NCBI GenBank assembly: GCA_900768845.1
Contig: CAAGEK010000050.1
Coordinates: 1-21,067 of the forward strand
Reading direction: 5' to 3'
From: Alphaproteobacteria bacterium
Lineage (GTDB): Bacteria > Pseudomonadota > Alphaproteobacteria > CAAGCB01 > CAG-977
DNA: 21,067 nt
Position 1 is the first letter of the stretch, and every line of letters starts with the position of its first letter. Position numbers and translations under genes: made by a program. The notes under the pieces are model-generated. The model was not told where the DNA came from and searched no databases. It was given only the letters and a program-made list of their open reading frames with translations. This document shows, in pieces, positions 14,672 through 21,067 of the stretch.

Positions 14672-15094
14672 TTATTCCTCGAATTGTCCTGCGAAAATTT
14701 TTTGCTCGATCAGATGCGCGGCGTCTTCGACGCATCCGGCACAGGAGCGCAAACGCGTGCCCGTCCCTGCACCGCTGAGCTCTCTACAGATTGTCGATTT
14801 GTTTTTTTCTTCAAAAGCGCGGTGCAACTCCCTGACTTTCGCATATGTGGACGGACGGGTGCTTTTATCGCCTAAAACGCCGTTGGAATTAACCTTTCCG
14901 GCGATTAAAAACATTGCCGTAACCGCGCCGCAAGTCAGTTGAAGCCCTCCCATGCCCGTGCCCAGAGCTTCGGCGGTTTTATAAGCTTCCTCTTCGCTCA
15001 TTCCCATTAAATCCGCGTATGTGCAAAAAACGGCTTGAGCGCAATTATATCCTTTTTCCCGTCGTTCTACGGCTTGCATGGCTCTGCTTTTCAT
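14672..15094 (-). CDS. C_GCAxxG_C_C family redox protein
   Basis: A 140-residue cytoplasmic protein with the cysteine spacing of the C_GCAxxG_C_C family. C18 lies in Y-N-C-A-Q-A-V, the core T-C-G-A-V-T contains C55, then come C103 and the C118-x-x-C121 pair. C24 is additional. The family is thought to be redox-active and is found mostly in anaerobes, but its reaction is not known. In the core motif the last G is replaced by A (C-G-A-V-T-A). AAGGAA lies a few bases before the ATG, and a TTGACG-16-TATTAT promoter lies upstream. It is first in a two-gene operon with the rhodanese, which suggests a shared role in thiol or sulfur redox. Confidence 0.85.
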   Translation of the reverse strand: MKSRAMQAVERREKGYNCAQAVFCTYADLMGMSEEEAYKTAEALGTGMGGLQLTCGAVTAMFLIAGKVNSNGVLGDKSTRPSTYAKVRELHRAFEEKNKSTICRELSGAGTGTRLRSCAGCVEDAAHLIEQKIFAGQFEE

Positions 15095-15138
15095 GATCGT
15101 TCCTTTTCGTTTGATGTTGTCTTCCGAATCTTTTGCTT

Positions 15139-15166
15139 ATAATAAGCCGTGAAATTTTTTCGTCAA
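15139..15166 (-). promoter_or_regulatory. promoter of the redox-protein/rhodanese operon
   Basis: On the minus strand TTGACG (15166-15161), a 16-nt spacer and TATTAT (15144-15139). The start codon at 15094 follows about 45 nt later. Confidence 0.55.
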
Positions 15167-15274
15167 AGAAAAGCATACTTTTGTGCAGTCCGGATGATTT
15201 AATATTTTGTTCAGGTGTACGTAAACGGAGGTTTCCGGTAAAATGATAAAAAAGCAAAAAAGAGGGGAAAGATT

Positions 15275-15805
15275 ATGGAATTTTTTGACGTTATTGAACA
15301 ACGGCGCAGTATCCGCCGGTATAAATCCGAACCGGTCAGCCGCGAAGACATGATGAAAGTCGTTGAAGCGGGGCGGCTGGCTCCGTCTTGGAAAAACGGG
15401 CAAAGCTGGCGGTATGTCGTCGTATCGGAGGCCGGATTGAAACAAAAAATCGGCGAAGCGGTGAAAAACAATCCCGACGTCACGGCCTATCAAAACGCGC
15501 CGTATGTTATCGTTTTATGTGCGGATCCGTCGTCCAGCGGTCGCCATAACGAACAAAACTATTATTTGGTGGACGCTGGCATAGCGATGGAACAAAGCGT
15601 TTTAAGCGCGACGGATTTGGGGTTGGGAATGTGTTGGACGGGGATTTTTGACGAATCCGTTTTAAAAGAGATGTTGAAGATTCCGGATAACATCCGGATT
15701 GTGGCTTTATCGCCGTTAGGCGTTCCCGACCAAACGCCTAACCCCAGACCGAGAAAATCCGTTGAAGAAATGGCATTCGGGAATTATTGGGGCAAAGCGT
15801 TGTAG
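15275..15805 (+). CDS. nitroreductase family protein
   Basis: A 176-residue FMN-dependent nitroreductase-fold protein. It starts with the family motif R-R-S-I-R-R-Y-K (phosphate binding of FMN) and contains L-A-P-S-W-K-N-G-Q-S-W-R. The central D-A-G-I-A-M-E-Q helix is followed by G-L-G-M-C-W-T-G-I-F and a C-terminal A-L-S-P-L-G-V-P. Such enzymes form dimers and reduce nitro, quinone or flavin substrates with NAD(P)H; the natural substrate is not evident. GAGGGG sits 8 nt before the ATG. It is divergent from the redox-protein operon and followed by a hairpin at 15814-15837. Confidence 0.92.
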   Translation: MEFFDVIEQRRSIRRYKSEPVSREDMMKVVEAGRLAPSWKNGQSWRYVVVSEAGLKQKIGEAVKNNPDVTAYQNAPYVIVLCADPSSSGRHNEQNYYLVDAGIAMEQSVLSATDLGLGMCWTGIFDESVLKEMLKIPDNIRIVALSPLGVPDQTPNPRPRKSVEEMAFGNYWGKAL

Positions 15806-15813
15806 CTGAAAAA

Positions 15814-15837
15814 AAGGGGCGGATTTTTCCGCCCCTT
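15814..15837 (-). terminator. rho-independent terminator of the metallothionein gene
   Basis: A 10-bp perfect stem AAGGGGCGGA/TCCGCCCCTT (15814-15823 with 15828-15837) with a TTTT loop. On the minus strand it runs into T7, so it terminates the metallothionein transcript. It may also slow the convergent nitroreductase transcript. Confidence 0.85.
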
Positions 15838-15851
15838 GCCGTATTTTGCGT

Positions 15852-16109
15852 TTATTCGCTTTTGCATTTGCATGAAGAACCGCAAGTGCAGGGCTTCCCT
15901 TCCTGACATCCGCAGGTGCAATCGGGATCGCAGGTGCATTTCCCGTCTTTTTCACCGCAAGTGCAGGGGTTTCCTTCCTGACATCCGCAGGTGCAATCGG
16001 GATCGCAGGTGCATTTCCCGTCTTTTTCACCGCAAGTGCAGGGGTTTCCTTCCTGACATCCGCAAGTACAGTCGGAGCCGCAGGTGCATTTCTTTTCCGT
16101 TTCGCTCAT
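15852..16109 (-). CDS. repetitive metallothionein-like cysteine-rich protein
   Basis: An 85-residue protein with 23 cysteines (27%), nearly all in C-x-C or C-x-C-G-C clusters. It is built on a 25-residue unit: C-T-C-D-P-D-C-T-C-G-C, then Q-E-G-N-P-C-T-C and G-E-K-D-G-K. No aromatic residue is present. These are the marks of a metallothionein that binds Cu(I), Zn or Cd through thiolates in the cytoplasm. It does not look like the SmtA type of cyanobacteria; the unit is simpler and repeated. AGGAGT lies 5 nt before the ATG. The promoter holds a CsoR-type palindrome, which points to copper induction. Two of the units are identical at DNA level. Homology was not searched; the role is inferred from composition and operator. 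Confidence 0.85.
   Translation of the reverse strand: MSETEKKCTCGSDCTCGCQEGNPCTCGEKDGKCTCDPDCTCGCQEGNPCTCGEKDGKCTCDPDCTCGCQEGKPCTCGSSCKCKSE
15901..16050. repeat. perfect 2 x 75-bp tandem repeat inside the metallothionein gene
   Basis: Bases 15901-15975 and 15976-16050 are identical over all 75 positions. The following copy from 16051 is recognisable but diverged, and a partial copy (about 15879-15900) precedes. The unit is 25 codons, so copy-number changes keep the frame. Confidence 0.95.
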
Positions 16110-16150
16110 CAGATACTCCTTATGATTTTTATAACCGCTTTCTTCTCACA

Positions 16151-16179
16151 TATATATACCCCGTATGGGTATATGTCAA
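16151..16179 (-). promoter_or_regulatory. metallothionein promoter with CsoR-like operator in its spacer
   Basis: On the minus strand a perfect -35 TTGACA (16179-16174), exactly 17 nt, then TATATA (16156-16151). The spacer is filled by a palindrome ATATACCC-N5-GGGTATAT (16154-16174), which resembles known CsoR operators of TACCC...GGGTA form. A bound repressor here would block both promoter elements. The start codon at 16109 is 41 nt downstream of the -10. Confidence 0.75.
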
Positions 16180-16296
16180 GAGCCTGTAAAAAATATTACT
16201 TCCGACCGAAAAAAGGAGTGTACGCACGGCAAAATAATTTGTTAGTCTGAAAGGGCTTAAAGGGAAAATGCTGACGGAATGAAGCGGGGATGAAAG

Positions 16297-17814
16297 ATGG
16301 TACTGGAAGGCTTTTTGGCTGTTGCCGGCATTTTGATGCTGTTGTGTGTTTTTGCGAATAAAATATCAAGCCGTTACGGGATTCCGTCTTTGCTGATTTT
16401 TCTGGCCGTCGGAATGTTGGCTGGCAGCGACGGTCTGGGGATACAGTTTTACAGTGCGCGCATCAGCAACTATGCGGGATCGGTCGCCCTGACCTTCATT
16501 TTGTTTTCCGGCGGATTGGAAACGCAATGGAAATCCGTCCGCCCCGTTTTAAGGCGCGGAAGCGTCCTGTCGACGTTGGGAGTGGCTTTGACGGCGTTTT
16601 TCCTGTTTGTTCTGGCTCGTTTTGTGTTGCGTTTGGATTTTACGACGGCTTTATTGCTCAGCGTTATTGTGTCTTCGACGGACGCGCCCGCCGTTTTCAA
16701 TATCTTGCGTACGCATAATTTATACCTGAATAACGACAGGTTAAAATCCGTTTTGGAATTTGAATCGGGCAGCAACGACCCGATGGCCGTGATTCTGTCG
16801 ACCGGAGCCATTGCCATGTTGACGACGCAAAAAGTCAGTGTGGCGGAAATGTCGGAAATTTTTATGATGCAGATGGGATTGGGCATCTTTTTCGGCATTT
16901 TTTTCGGGCGGACGGTTTTGTATGTGTTAAAAAAATATCCCTTTTCGTATCAGGGGATGTATCCGGTTTTCGGCGTCGCTGTCGTTTTCCTGATCTACAG
17001 TCTGACTCAAATGGCGGGAGGAAACGGATATTTGGCCTTGTATTTGGGCGGTATCATTCTGGGCAATGCCTCCTATCCTTACCGCAATCCGTTTATTCAA
17101 TTTCAGGACGCCATGGCGTGGGTCATGCAAATCGGAATGTTCCTGACGTTGGGATTGCTGGTCAATCCGCACGAATTGGGTGAAGTGTTCTGGATCGGTT
17201 TGGGAGCGTCCGCGTGTTTGATGTTCGTTGCGCGTCCTTTGGCGGTGTTTTTATGTTTGGTTAAAAGCGAATACACCCGAAGCGACAAACTGTTTATCAG
17301 CTGGGCGGGGTTAAAAGGTTCCGTTCCCATTATTTTGGCGACGTATCCGTTGATGGCGGACATTCCGAATGCGCGTTTTTTGTTCAACCTGATTTTCTTT
17401 TTGGTCATCATATCCGTGTTGTTCCAAGGGCGAACGCTTGCACCTTTGGCCAGATTTTTGCAATTGAGCCATGACGAGCCCTCTGCGGCGGAAGCCCATC
17501 AAACGGGCAATGCTCCGGGGTTGCCGACGGGACAAGCCCCCGAACCCGAAGAAGACGACGGATACCGGACGATATTTCAATATTTGTCCCAGATGAAACA
17601 TTATATCGCCGAACAATGGGAGCGTTATTGCGCCGAAGAAACGGCGGCGGAAAAAAGTCTGCCTTCACTAAGGAAGTTCGTCAGGTATTTGAGAAATTCC
17701 TACCGTAAACAGGTCGATACGATCAGGGATTATTGCTTGGCCGATACGGTCGAAGAAACGAAAGGGGAAGAAAACACACCCCTTCCGGCCGAAGACAATG
17801 TAACAGGTGAATAG
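16297..17814 (+). CDS. K+/H+ antiporter of the NhaP2/CvrA type (CPA1)
   Basis: A 505-residue cation/proton antiporter with about 12 membrane helices in residues 1-390. The ion-binding region reads S-S-T-D-A-P-A-V-F in one discontinuous helix and E-S-G-S-N-D-P-M-A-V in the next, the N-D pair typical of electroneutral NhaP/CvrA antiporters. The hydrophilic tail (about 395-505) is acidic and charged. It lacks recognisable TrkA-C/CorC regulatory domains, so the protein is shorter than E. coli CvrA. It would expel K+ or Na+ in exchange for H+ at the inner membrane, adjusting pH or ion balance. GGGGA precedes the ATG. The gene stands alone, divergent from the metallothionein. Confidence 0.88.
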   Translation: MVLEGFLAVAGILMLLCVFANKISSRYGIPSLLIFLAVGMLAGSDGLGIQFYSARISNYAGSVALTFILFSGGLETQWKSVRPVLRRGSVLSTLGVALTAFFLFVLARFVLRLDFTTALLLSVIVSSTDAPAVFNILRTHNLYLNNDRLKSVLEFESGSNDPMAVILSTGAIAMLTTQKVSVAEMSEIFMMQMGLGIFFGIFFGRTVLYVLKKYPFSYQGMYPVFGVAVVFLIYSLTQMAGGNGYLALYLGGIILGNASYPYRNPFIQFQDAMAWVMQIGMFLTLGLLVNPHELGEVFWIGLGASACLMFVARPLAVFLCLVKSEYTRSDKLFISWAGLKGSVPIILATYPLMADIPNARFLFNLIFFLVIISVLFQGRTLAPLARFLQLSHDEPSAAEAHQTGNAPGLPTGQAPEPEEDDGYRTIFQYLSQMKHYIAEQWERYCAEETAAEKSLPSLRKFVRYLRNSYRKQVDTIRDYCLADTVEETKGEENTPLPAEDNVTGE

Positions 17815-17995
17815 CTTTCCGTTGTTTTTTACGAACCTTGTCGTCACGCCTTTTCGCCGGCTTATGGACGAAGGAAATCTCTGAAATACCGCGATTGCCC
17901 GAAAGGACTGCTTGCCGGATCGGAGAAAAACAATAAAACACGCGAAAGTTCATTTTTTTTGCAATCAGCGTAGGATTCCGTTTTAAACGGAAAAT

Positions 17996-18706
17996 TTACG
18001 ATTGCGGCTTGGCGGAATCCTTATCGTCCTTTTTGGGTTCGCGCAAAACGTATCCGCGTCCCCAAACCGTTTCGATATAATCGTCGCCGCCCGTCGCATC
18101 GGCGATTTTCTTGCGCAGTTTGCAAATGAAAACGTCAATGATTTTCAATTCCGGCTCATCCATCCCGTTATACAGATGATTCAGGAATTGTTCTTTGCTC
18201 AACGTCGTTCCCTTGCTGAGCGAAAGACGTTCCAAAATGCCGTATTCCCTGCCTGTCAGATGCAACGGGACGCCGTTGACGAAAGCTGTTCGGGCGTCAA
18301 GGTTGACTTCGATGGCTCCGGTGCGGATGACGGATTCGGAATGTCCTTTCGATCGGCGAACCAAAGCGCGGATGCGGGCGACGAGTTCCGCTTTGTCAAA
18401 AGGCTTCGTCAGATAATCGTCCGCGCCGGTGGACAGGCCTTTGACCTTTTTATCCGCGCCGGACAACCCCGATAAAATCAGGACGGGCGTTGCGATTTTC
18501 GCGTCGCGCAACCGTTTCAGAACTTCGTATCCGTCCATGTCCGGCAACATCAAATCCAAAATGATGACGTCGTAATCATACAGCTTTCCGATTTCCAGTC
18601 CGTCTTCGCCCAAGACAGACGTATCAACGACCATTCCTTCTTTTTTCAGAACGGTTTCAATGATTTGTGCCGTCGCCTTGTCGTCTTCGACCAATAAAAC
18701 GCGCAT
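17996..18706 (-). CDS. ctrA: cell-cycle response regulator CtrA
   Basis: A 236-residue OmpR-type response regulator that matches CtrA, the master cell-cycle and flagellar regulator of alphaproteobacteria. The receiver has the acidic pair E7/D8/D9, phospho-acceptor D51 (I-I-L-D-L-M-L-P-D-M-D-G-Y-E) and K105 in L-T-K-P-F-D. The DNA-binding domain has L-H-L-T-G-R-E-Y-G-I-L-E and the near-invariant C-K-L-R-K-K-I and V-W-G-R-G-Y-V-L motifs. The C terminus ends D-S-A-K-P-Q-S and lacks the terminal Ala-Ala used for ClpXP turnover in Caulobacter. AAAAGGGG precedes the ATG. A CtrA box 27 nt upstream suggests autoregulation. Confidence 0.95.
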   Translation of the reverse strand: MRVLLVEDDKATAQIIETVLKKEGMVVDTSVLGEDGLEIGKLYDYDVIILDLMLPDMDGYEVLKRLRDAKIATPVLILSGLSGADKKVKGLSTGADDYLTKPFDKAELVARIRALVRRSKGHSESVIRTGAIEVNLDARTAFVNGVPLHLTGREYGILERLSLSKGTTLSKEQFLNHLYNGMDEPELKIIDVFICKLRKKIADATGGDDYIETVWGRGYVLREPKKDDKDSAKPQS

Positions 18707-18732
18707 GAAAACCCCTTTTCAGACAAAACAGA

Positions 18733-18747
18733 TTAACATTTTTTTAA
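18733..18747. promoter_or_regulatory. CtrA box between ctrA and fliI
   Basis: TTAA (18733-18736), seven bases, TTAA (18744-18747) followed by C: an exact TTAA-N7-TTAAC. It lies 27 nt before the ctrA start and 112 nt before fliI, so it could serve autoregulation, fliI activation, or both. Two GANTC sites (18761-18765 and 18776-18780), possible CcrM methylation targets, lie between it and fliI. Confidence 0.7.
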
Positions 18748-18858
18748 CTTTATAGCCTATGAATCATTAGTTCAAGAGTCTATCTACAGAAAAGTGGAAA
18801 AAAAAATCATTTGGGTTCAAAATAAAATTAAAATTCCGACGGATATCAGAGAACGGAC

Positions 18859-20211
18859 ATGGACGGTTATTTGCAAAATTTGATCAATGATGTGGACGCT
18901 TTGCCCGAATATCGCAGTTACGGATCCGTTTCGGCGGTCAAAGGGATGCTGATTGAAATATCGGGCGTGCGTTCCGAATTGTCCGTCGGCGACCTTTGCC
19001 GCGTGTGTGCCAGAGGAGGGCGCGCCGTCCCTTGTGAAGTCGTCGGGTTCAACGGCGGAAAAGTGTTGCTGATGCCTTTCGTGTCTTTGGACGGCGTGGG
19101 GGCGGGCAACAAAGTCGATGTGTGCAACGCCGCGCCCGTCCTTTATCCCGATCCGTCGTGGCTGGGGCGCGTTATCAATGCGATGGGCGAACCCGTGGAC
19201 GGCAAAGGGCCTTTGATGAAGGGTAAAAAGCCTTATCCCGTTCATAATTCGCCTCCGCCGGCTCATTCACGCGACCGCGTCGGCGTCAAAGCCGATTTGG
19301 GCGTTCGGGCGATTAACACTTTTTTAACGATGTGCCGCGGCCAGCGTATGGGGATTTTCGCGGGATCGGGCGTGGGCAAGTCTTCGTTGATGGCGATGAT
19401 GGCGCGTCACACGGTTTTGGACGTTTCCGTTTTGGGCTTGATCGGCGAACGCGGCAGGGAGGCGCGGGAGTTCATTGAGGACGATTTGGGGGCGGAAGGC
19501 ATGAAGCGCAGTGTCGTTGTCGTCGCAACGTCGGATGAAAGCCCTCTGATGCGCCGGCAGGCGGCTTATGTCGCCATGACGGTTGCAGAATATTTCAGGG
19601 ATTTGAAGCAAGACGTTCTCTGCATGATGGACAGTGTGACGCGTTTTGCGATGGCACAGCGGGAAATCAGCCTGTCTGCGGGCGAGCCTCCCGCAACGAA
19701 AGGGTACACGCCTTCCGTTTTCGCGGAACTGCCGAAATTGCTGGAACGGGCGGGGCCGGGGCTGACAGGGTCGGGATCGATTACGGGAATTTTCACCGTT
19801 CTGGTTGACGGCGACGACCATAACGAACCGATCGCCGACGCCGTGCGCGGCATTTTGGACGGACACATCGTGTTGGAGCGCGCCATCGCCGAACGCAACC
19901 GGTATCCCGCGGTAAACCTGTTGCGCAGTATTTCCCGAACGATGCCCGCGTGCAATTCGGACGCCGAAAACGCTTTGGTCAATCGAGCCAGAGCCTTGAT
20001 TTCCGCTTATGAAGACATGGCCGAGTTGATCCGGCTGGGCGCATATAAAAAGGGTACGAATCCCCAAGTCGACGAGGCGATTTTCTATTATCCCAAGTTG
20101 GAGGCTTTCCTGTCGCAGAAAAAGGCGGAAAAAATCGATTTTTCTACGGGATACGCTCAGCTTCAGGCCATCCTTGACGAAAAGCCGCCCGCGACGAAAC
20201 GGCAGGAATGA
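18859..20211 (+). CDS. fliI: flagellar export ATPase FliI
   Basis: A 450-residue FliI, the ATPase of the flagellar type III export apparatus, related to F1-beta. Walker A is A-G-S-G-V-G-K-S (168-175) and Walker B V-L-C-M-M-D (253-258). The family signature P-S-V-F-A-E-L-P-K-L-L-E-R-A-G follows Y-T, and I-G-E-R-G-R-E-A-R-E-F carries the catalytic Glu. The E-P-V-D-G-K-G-P entry of the catalytic domain is present. The N-terminal region (1-100) is the beta-barrel used for hexamer formation. Upstream lies a CtrA box, and fliJ follows within 3 nt. Length is normal. Only a weak RBS (CAGAGAA) precedes the ATG. Confidence 0.97.
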   Translation: MDGYLQNLINDVDALPEYRSYGSVSAVKGMLIEISGVRSELSVGDLCRVCARGGRAVPCEVVGFNGGKVLLMPFVSLDGVGAGNKVDVCNAAPVLYPDPSWLGRVINAMGEPVDGKGPLMKGKKPYPVHNSPPPAHSRDRVGVKADLGVRAINTFLTMCRGQRMGIFAGSGVGKSSLMAMMARHTVLDVSVLGLIGERGREAREFIEDDLGAEGMKRSVVVVATSDESPLMRRQAAYVAMTVAEYFRDLKQDVLCMMDSVTRFAMAQREISLSAGEPPATKGYTPSVFAELPKLLERAGPGLTGSGSITGIFTVLVDGDDHNEPIADAVRGILDGHIVLERAIAERNRYPAVNLLRSISRTMPACNSDAENALVNRARALISAYEDMAELIRLGAYKKGTNPQVDEAIFYYPKLEAFLSQKKAEKIDFSTGYAQLQAILDEKPPATKRQE

Positions 20212-20214
20212 TGA

Positions 20215-20670
20215 ATGGCCGGCAAAGACCTGAAAACTTTAATCCGTCTGCATAAATGGGATTTGGAGGACAAACAGCGCAAGTTGGGGCAGTTGTTGCG
20301 TTTCGAGGCGGCTTTGTATAACCGCAAAGACCTGATCCGCCGCCAATACGAGGAAGAGGAACGCGTTGCAAACGAAAACCAAGTCGCCGCTTTGACGTTC
20401 GGAGCATATGTCGAGTGGTACATTGCCGAACGCGACCGCGTCAACCGCGCCATTGCCGAAAACGAAGCGGAAATATTAAAGGTTCGCGACGAAATTCTGG
20501 AAGCGTTTCAAGAGTTGAAAACCTTTGAAATCACACAGGAAAACAGACATAAACGCGAAATGGCCGAATTGGAACGCAAGATGAATGCCGTTTTGGACGA
20601 AATCGGTTTGAACCTGTACCGGCGCAAACAGGAGGAAAACAAAGACGGAGAAGAAGGGGAAACGCCCTGA
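20215..20670 (+). CDS. fliJ: flagellar export protein FliJ
   Basis: A 151-residue protein of two long, charged helices with no membrane segment, as expected for the FliJ antiparallel coiled coil. FliJ inserts in the FliI hexamer centre like the F1 gamma stalk and links it to FlhA. The assignment rests on its place directly after fliI, length and coiled-coil character (E-E-E-E-R-V-A-N-E-N-Q and Q-E-N-R-H-K-R-E-M-A-E-L-E). The C-terminal tail (about 138-151) is acidic. AGGA (20204-20207), inside the last codons of fliI, is the RBS. Confidence 0.85.
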   Translation: MAGKDLKTLIRLHKWDLEDKQRKLGQLLRFEAALYNRKDLIRRQYEEEERVANENQVAALTFGAYVEWYIAERDRVNRAIAENEAEILKVRDEILEAFQELKTFEITQENRHKREMAELERKMNAVLDEIGLNLYRRKQEENKDGEEGETP

Positions 20671-20897
20671 TCGCACTTTTGTAGCGCGTAAGATGGTTTT
20701 AACAGAAACGCGATTTGGTTTTAACTTTTTCCGATCCGGTTCTTTTATCAAGCCGCCGGATTTAATTTAAAATCATTCTGCGTCTTATCAATTGGCATAT
20801 TCTAAAAAAAACATCACAGACTTACCTGAAAGGGATTTGACAATTTAAATAACCAATAGATTTAAGCCGTATAATGATATTTTAATTCCCTGACGGA

Positions 20898-20924
20898 AAG
20901 GCGGCTTCAGCCGCCTTTTTTTTT
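20898..20924 (+). terminator. rho-independent terminator downstream of fliIJ
   Basis: AAGGCGGC (20898-20905), loop TTCA, GCCGCCTT (20910-20917), followed by a run of T to 20924. It is the first strong terminator after fliJ, leaving a 3' tail of about 230 nt if it serves that operon. Confidence 0.9.
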
Positions 20925-20931
20925 GTCCCCC

Positions 20932-21050
20932 GAACCCCGTGCCAAGCGCGTGGTTCAGAAAAGCTTACAGCGATAGCGATACGCACAAAAAACTCCTTTG
21001 CTACACCGCAGGAGGTCAGGTGAACCGACGGACATTGAGGTCAAAGGAGT
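20932..21050 (+). promoter_or_regulatory. structured 5' leader with sequestered ribosome-binding site
   Basis: A 9-bp hairpin with one mismatch (20932-20941 with 20947-20956) is followed by ACTCCTTTG (20992-21000). That segment is perfectly complementary to CAAAGGAGT (21042-21050), the ribosome-binding site of the gene starting at 21058. The pairing would close a 41-nt loop and hide the RBS. It does not match a riboswitch class I can name. Confidence 0.5.
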
Positions 21051-21057
21051 AATCATT

Positions 21058-21067
21058 ATGAATAATA
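21058..21067 (+). CDS. start of a gene running off the right edge
   Basis: ATG-AAT-AAT at 21058, with a strong AAAGGAGT seven bases upstream. Only M-N-N is visible, so the product is unknown. The RBS quality makes it likely to be a real start. Confidence 0.55.

Larger units (their letters stand above)
20671..21057 (+). other. gene-free stretch: terminator and structured leader
   Basis: 387 bases with no gene. The first 200 are AT-rich and hold TGGTTTTAAC twice (20694-20703, 20716-20725). TTGACA (20837-20842) and TATAAT (20870-20875) also occur but are 27 nt apart and do not form one promoter. A terminator lies at 20898-20924. After it the leader of the next gene holds a hairpin (20932-20956) and an anti-SD/SD pair (20992-21000, 21042-21050). 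Confidence 0.55.

Noticed and set aside
15716..16030. Minus-strand frame with repeated K-K-T-G-N-A-P-A-I-P
   Set aside because: It is a shadow frame of the metallothionein repeat; the Cys-rich frame has the RBS, promoter and terminator.
15879..16100. CRISPR-like array in the 75-bp repeats
   Set aside because: The units are contiguous coding repeats without unique spacers.
17976..17992. TTCCGTTT-T-AAACGGAA as ctrA terminator
   Set aside because: The palindrome is short with almost no loop and no T run follows on the minus strand.
20837..20875. TTGACA and TATAAT as one sigma70 promoter
   Set aside because: The spacing is 27 nt, far outside the usable range; TATAAT alone would start RNA only about 16 nt before a terminator.

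Overview
The window looks like the chromosome of an alphaproteobacterium, probably one living with little oxygen or in a host. The strongest sign is a full-length CtrA response regulator (phospho-acceptor D51, OmpR-type DNA-binding domain) transcribed divergently from fliI-fliJ. Two exact TTAA-N7-TTAA CtrA-type boxes lie in front of flagellar genes. A free-standing FlhB C-terminal protein (FlhX) followed by fliO-fliP fits the same group. Rubrerythrin, a C_GCAxxG_C_C redox protein and a nitroreductase suggest an anaerobic or microaerobic life. No taxonomic search was run, so the placement rests on these families.

Layout. 1-396: left edge, with a possible partial gene leaving on the minus strand. 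397-1503: TPP-like HAD phosphatase (minus). 1613-3209: flagellar operon flhX - small unknown - fliO - fliP (plus). 3213-4303: lipoprotein beta-carbonic-anhydrase-like protein and rubrerythrin (minus). 4441-4552: tRNA-Arg(UCU) with its terminator. 4798-6159: a visibly AT-richer pyridine-nucleotide-disulfide oxidoreductase that lacks the usual catalytic His/Glu, possibly imported next to the tRNA. 6524-9368: CsoR-type repressor, an outer-membrane barrel protein and a DUF2207 membrane protein (plus). 9373-11212: a minus-strand three-gene operon of unknown function (membrane protein with a CAVC motif, helical protein, fused double-ArsR regulator) whose promoter -10 is covered by a perfect AT palindrome. 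11425-13938: ABC-F ATPase and aldo/keto reductase (plus). 13939-14317: gene-free stretch with overlapping RNA helices. 14318-15094: rhodanese lipoprotein and C_GCAxxG_C_C protein (minus). 15275-15805: nitroreductase (plus). 15852-16109: repetitive metallothionein-like protein (minus) with a CsoR-like operator inside its promoter. 16297-17814: K+/H+ antiporter. 17996-18706: ctrA (minus). 18859-20670: fliI-fliJ (plus). 20671-21067: terminator, then a structured leader in which a 9-nt segment can pair perfectly with the ribosome-binding site of a gene starting at 21058.

How the parts fit. The flagellar export genes (flhX, fliO, fliP, fliI, fliJ) and ctrA appear to form a CtrA-controlled set. A second theme is metal and thiol handling. 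The CsoR-family repressor has the C36/H61/C65 copper-sensing pattern, and a palindrome of CsoR type fills the -35/-10 spacer of the metallothionein promoter 9.6 kb away. The fused ArsR repressor keeps a CVCD cysteine pair in only its second half and probably controls its own operon. The most unusual items are this ArsR operon, the metallothionein with an exact 75-bp duplication and matching operator, and the RBS-pairing leader at the right edge.
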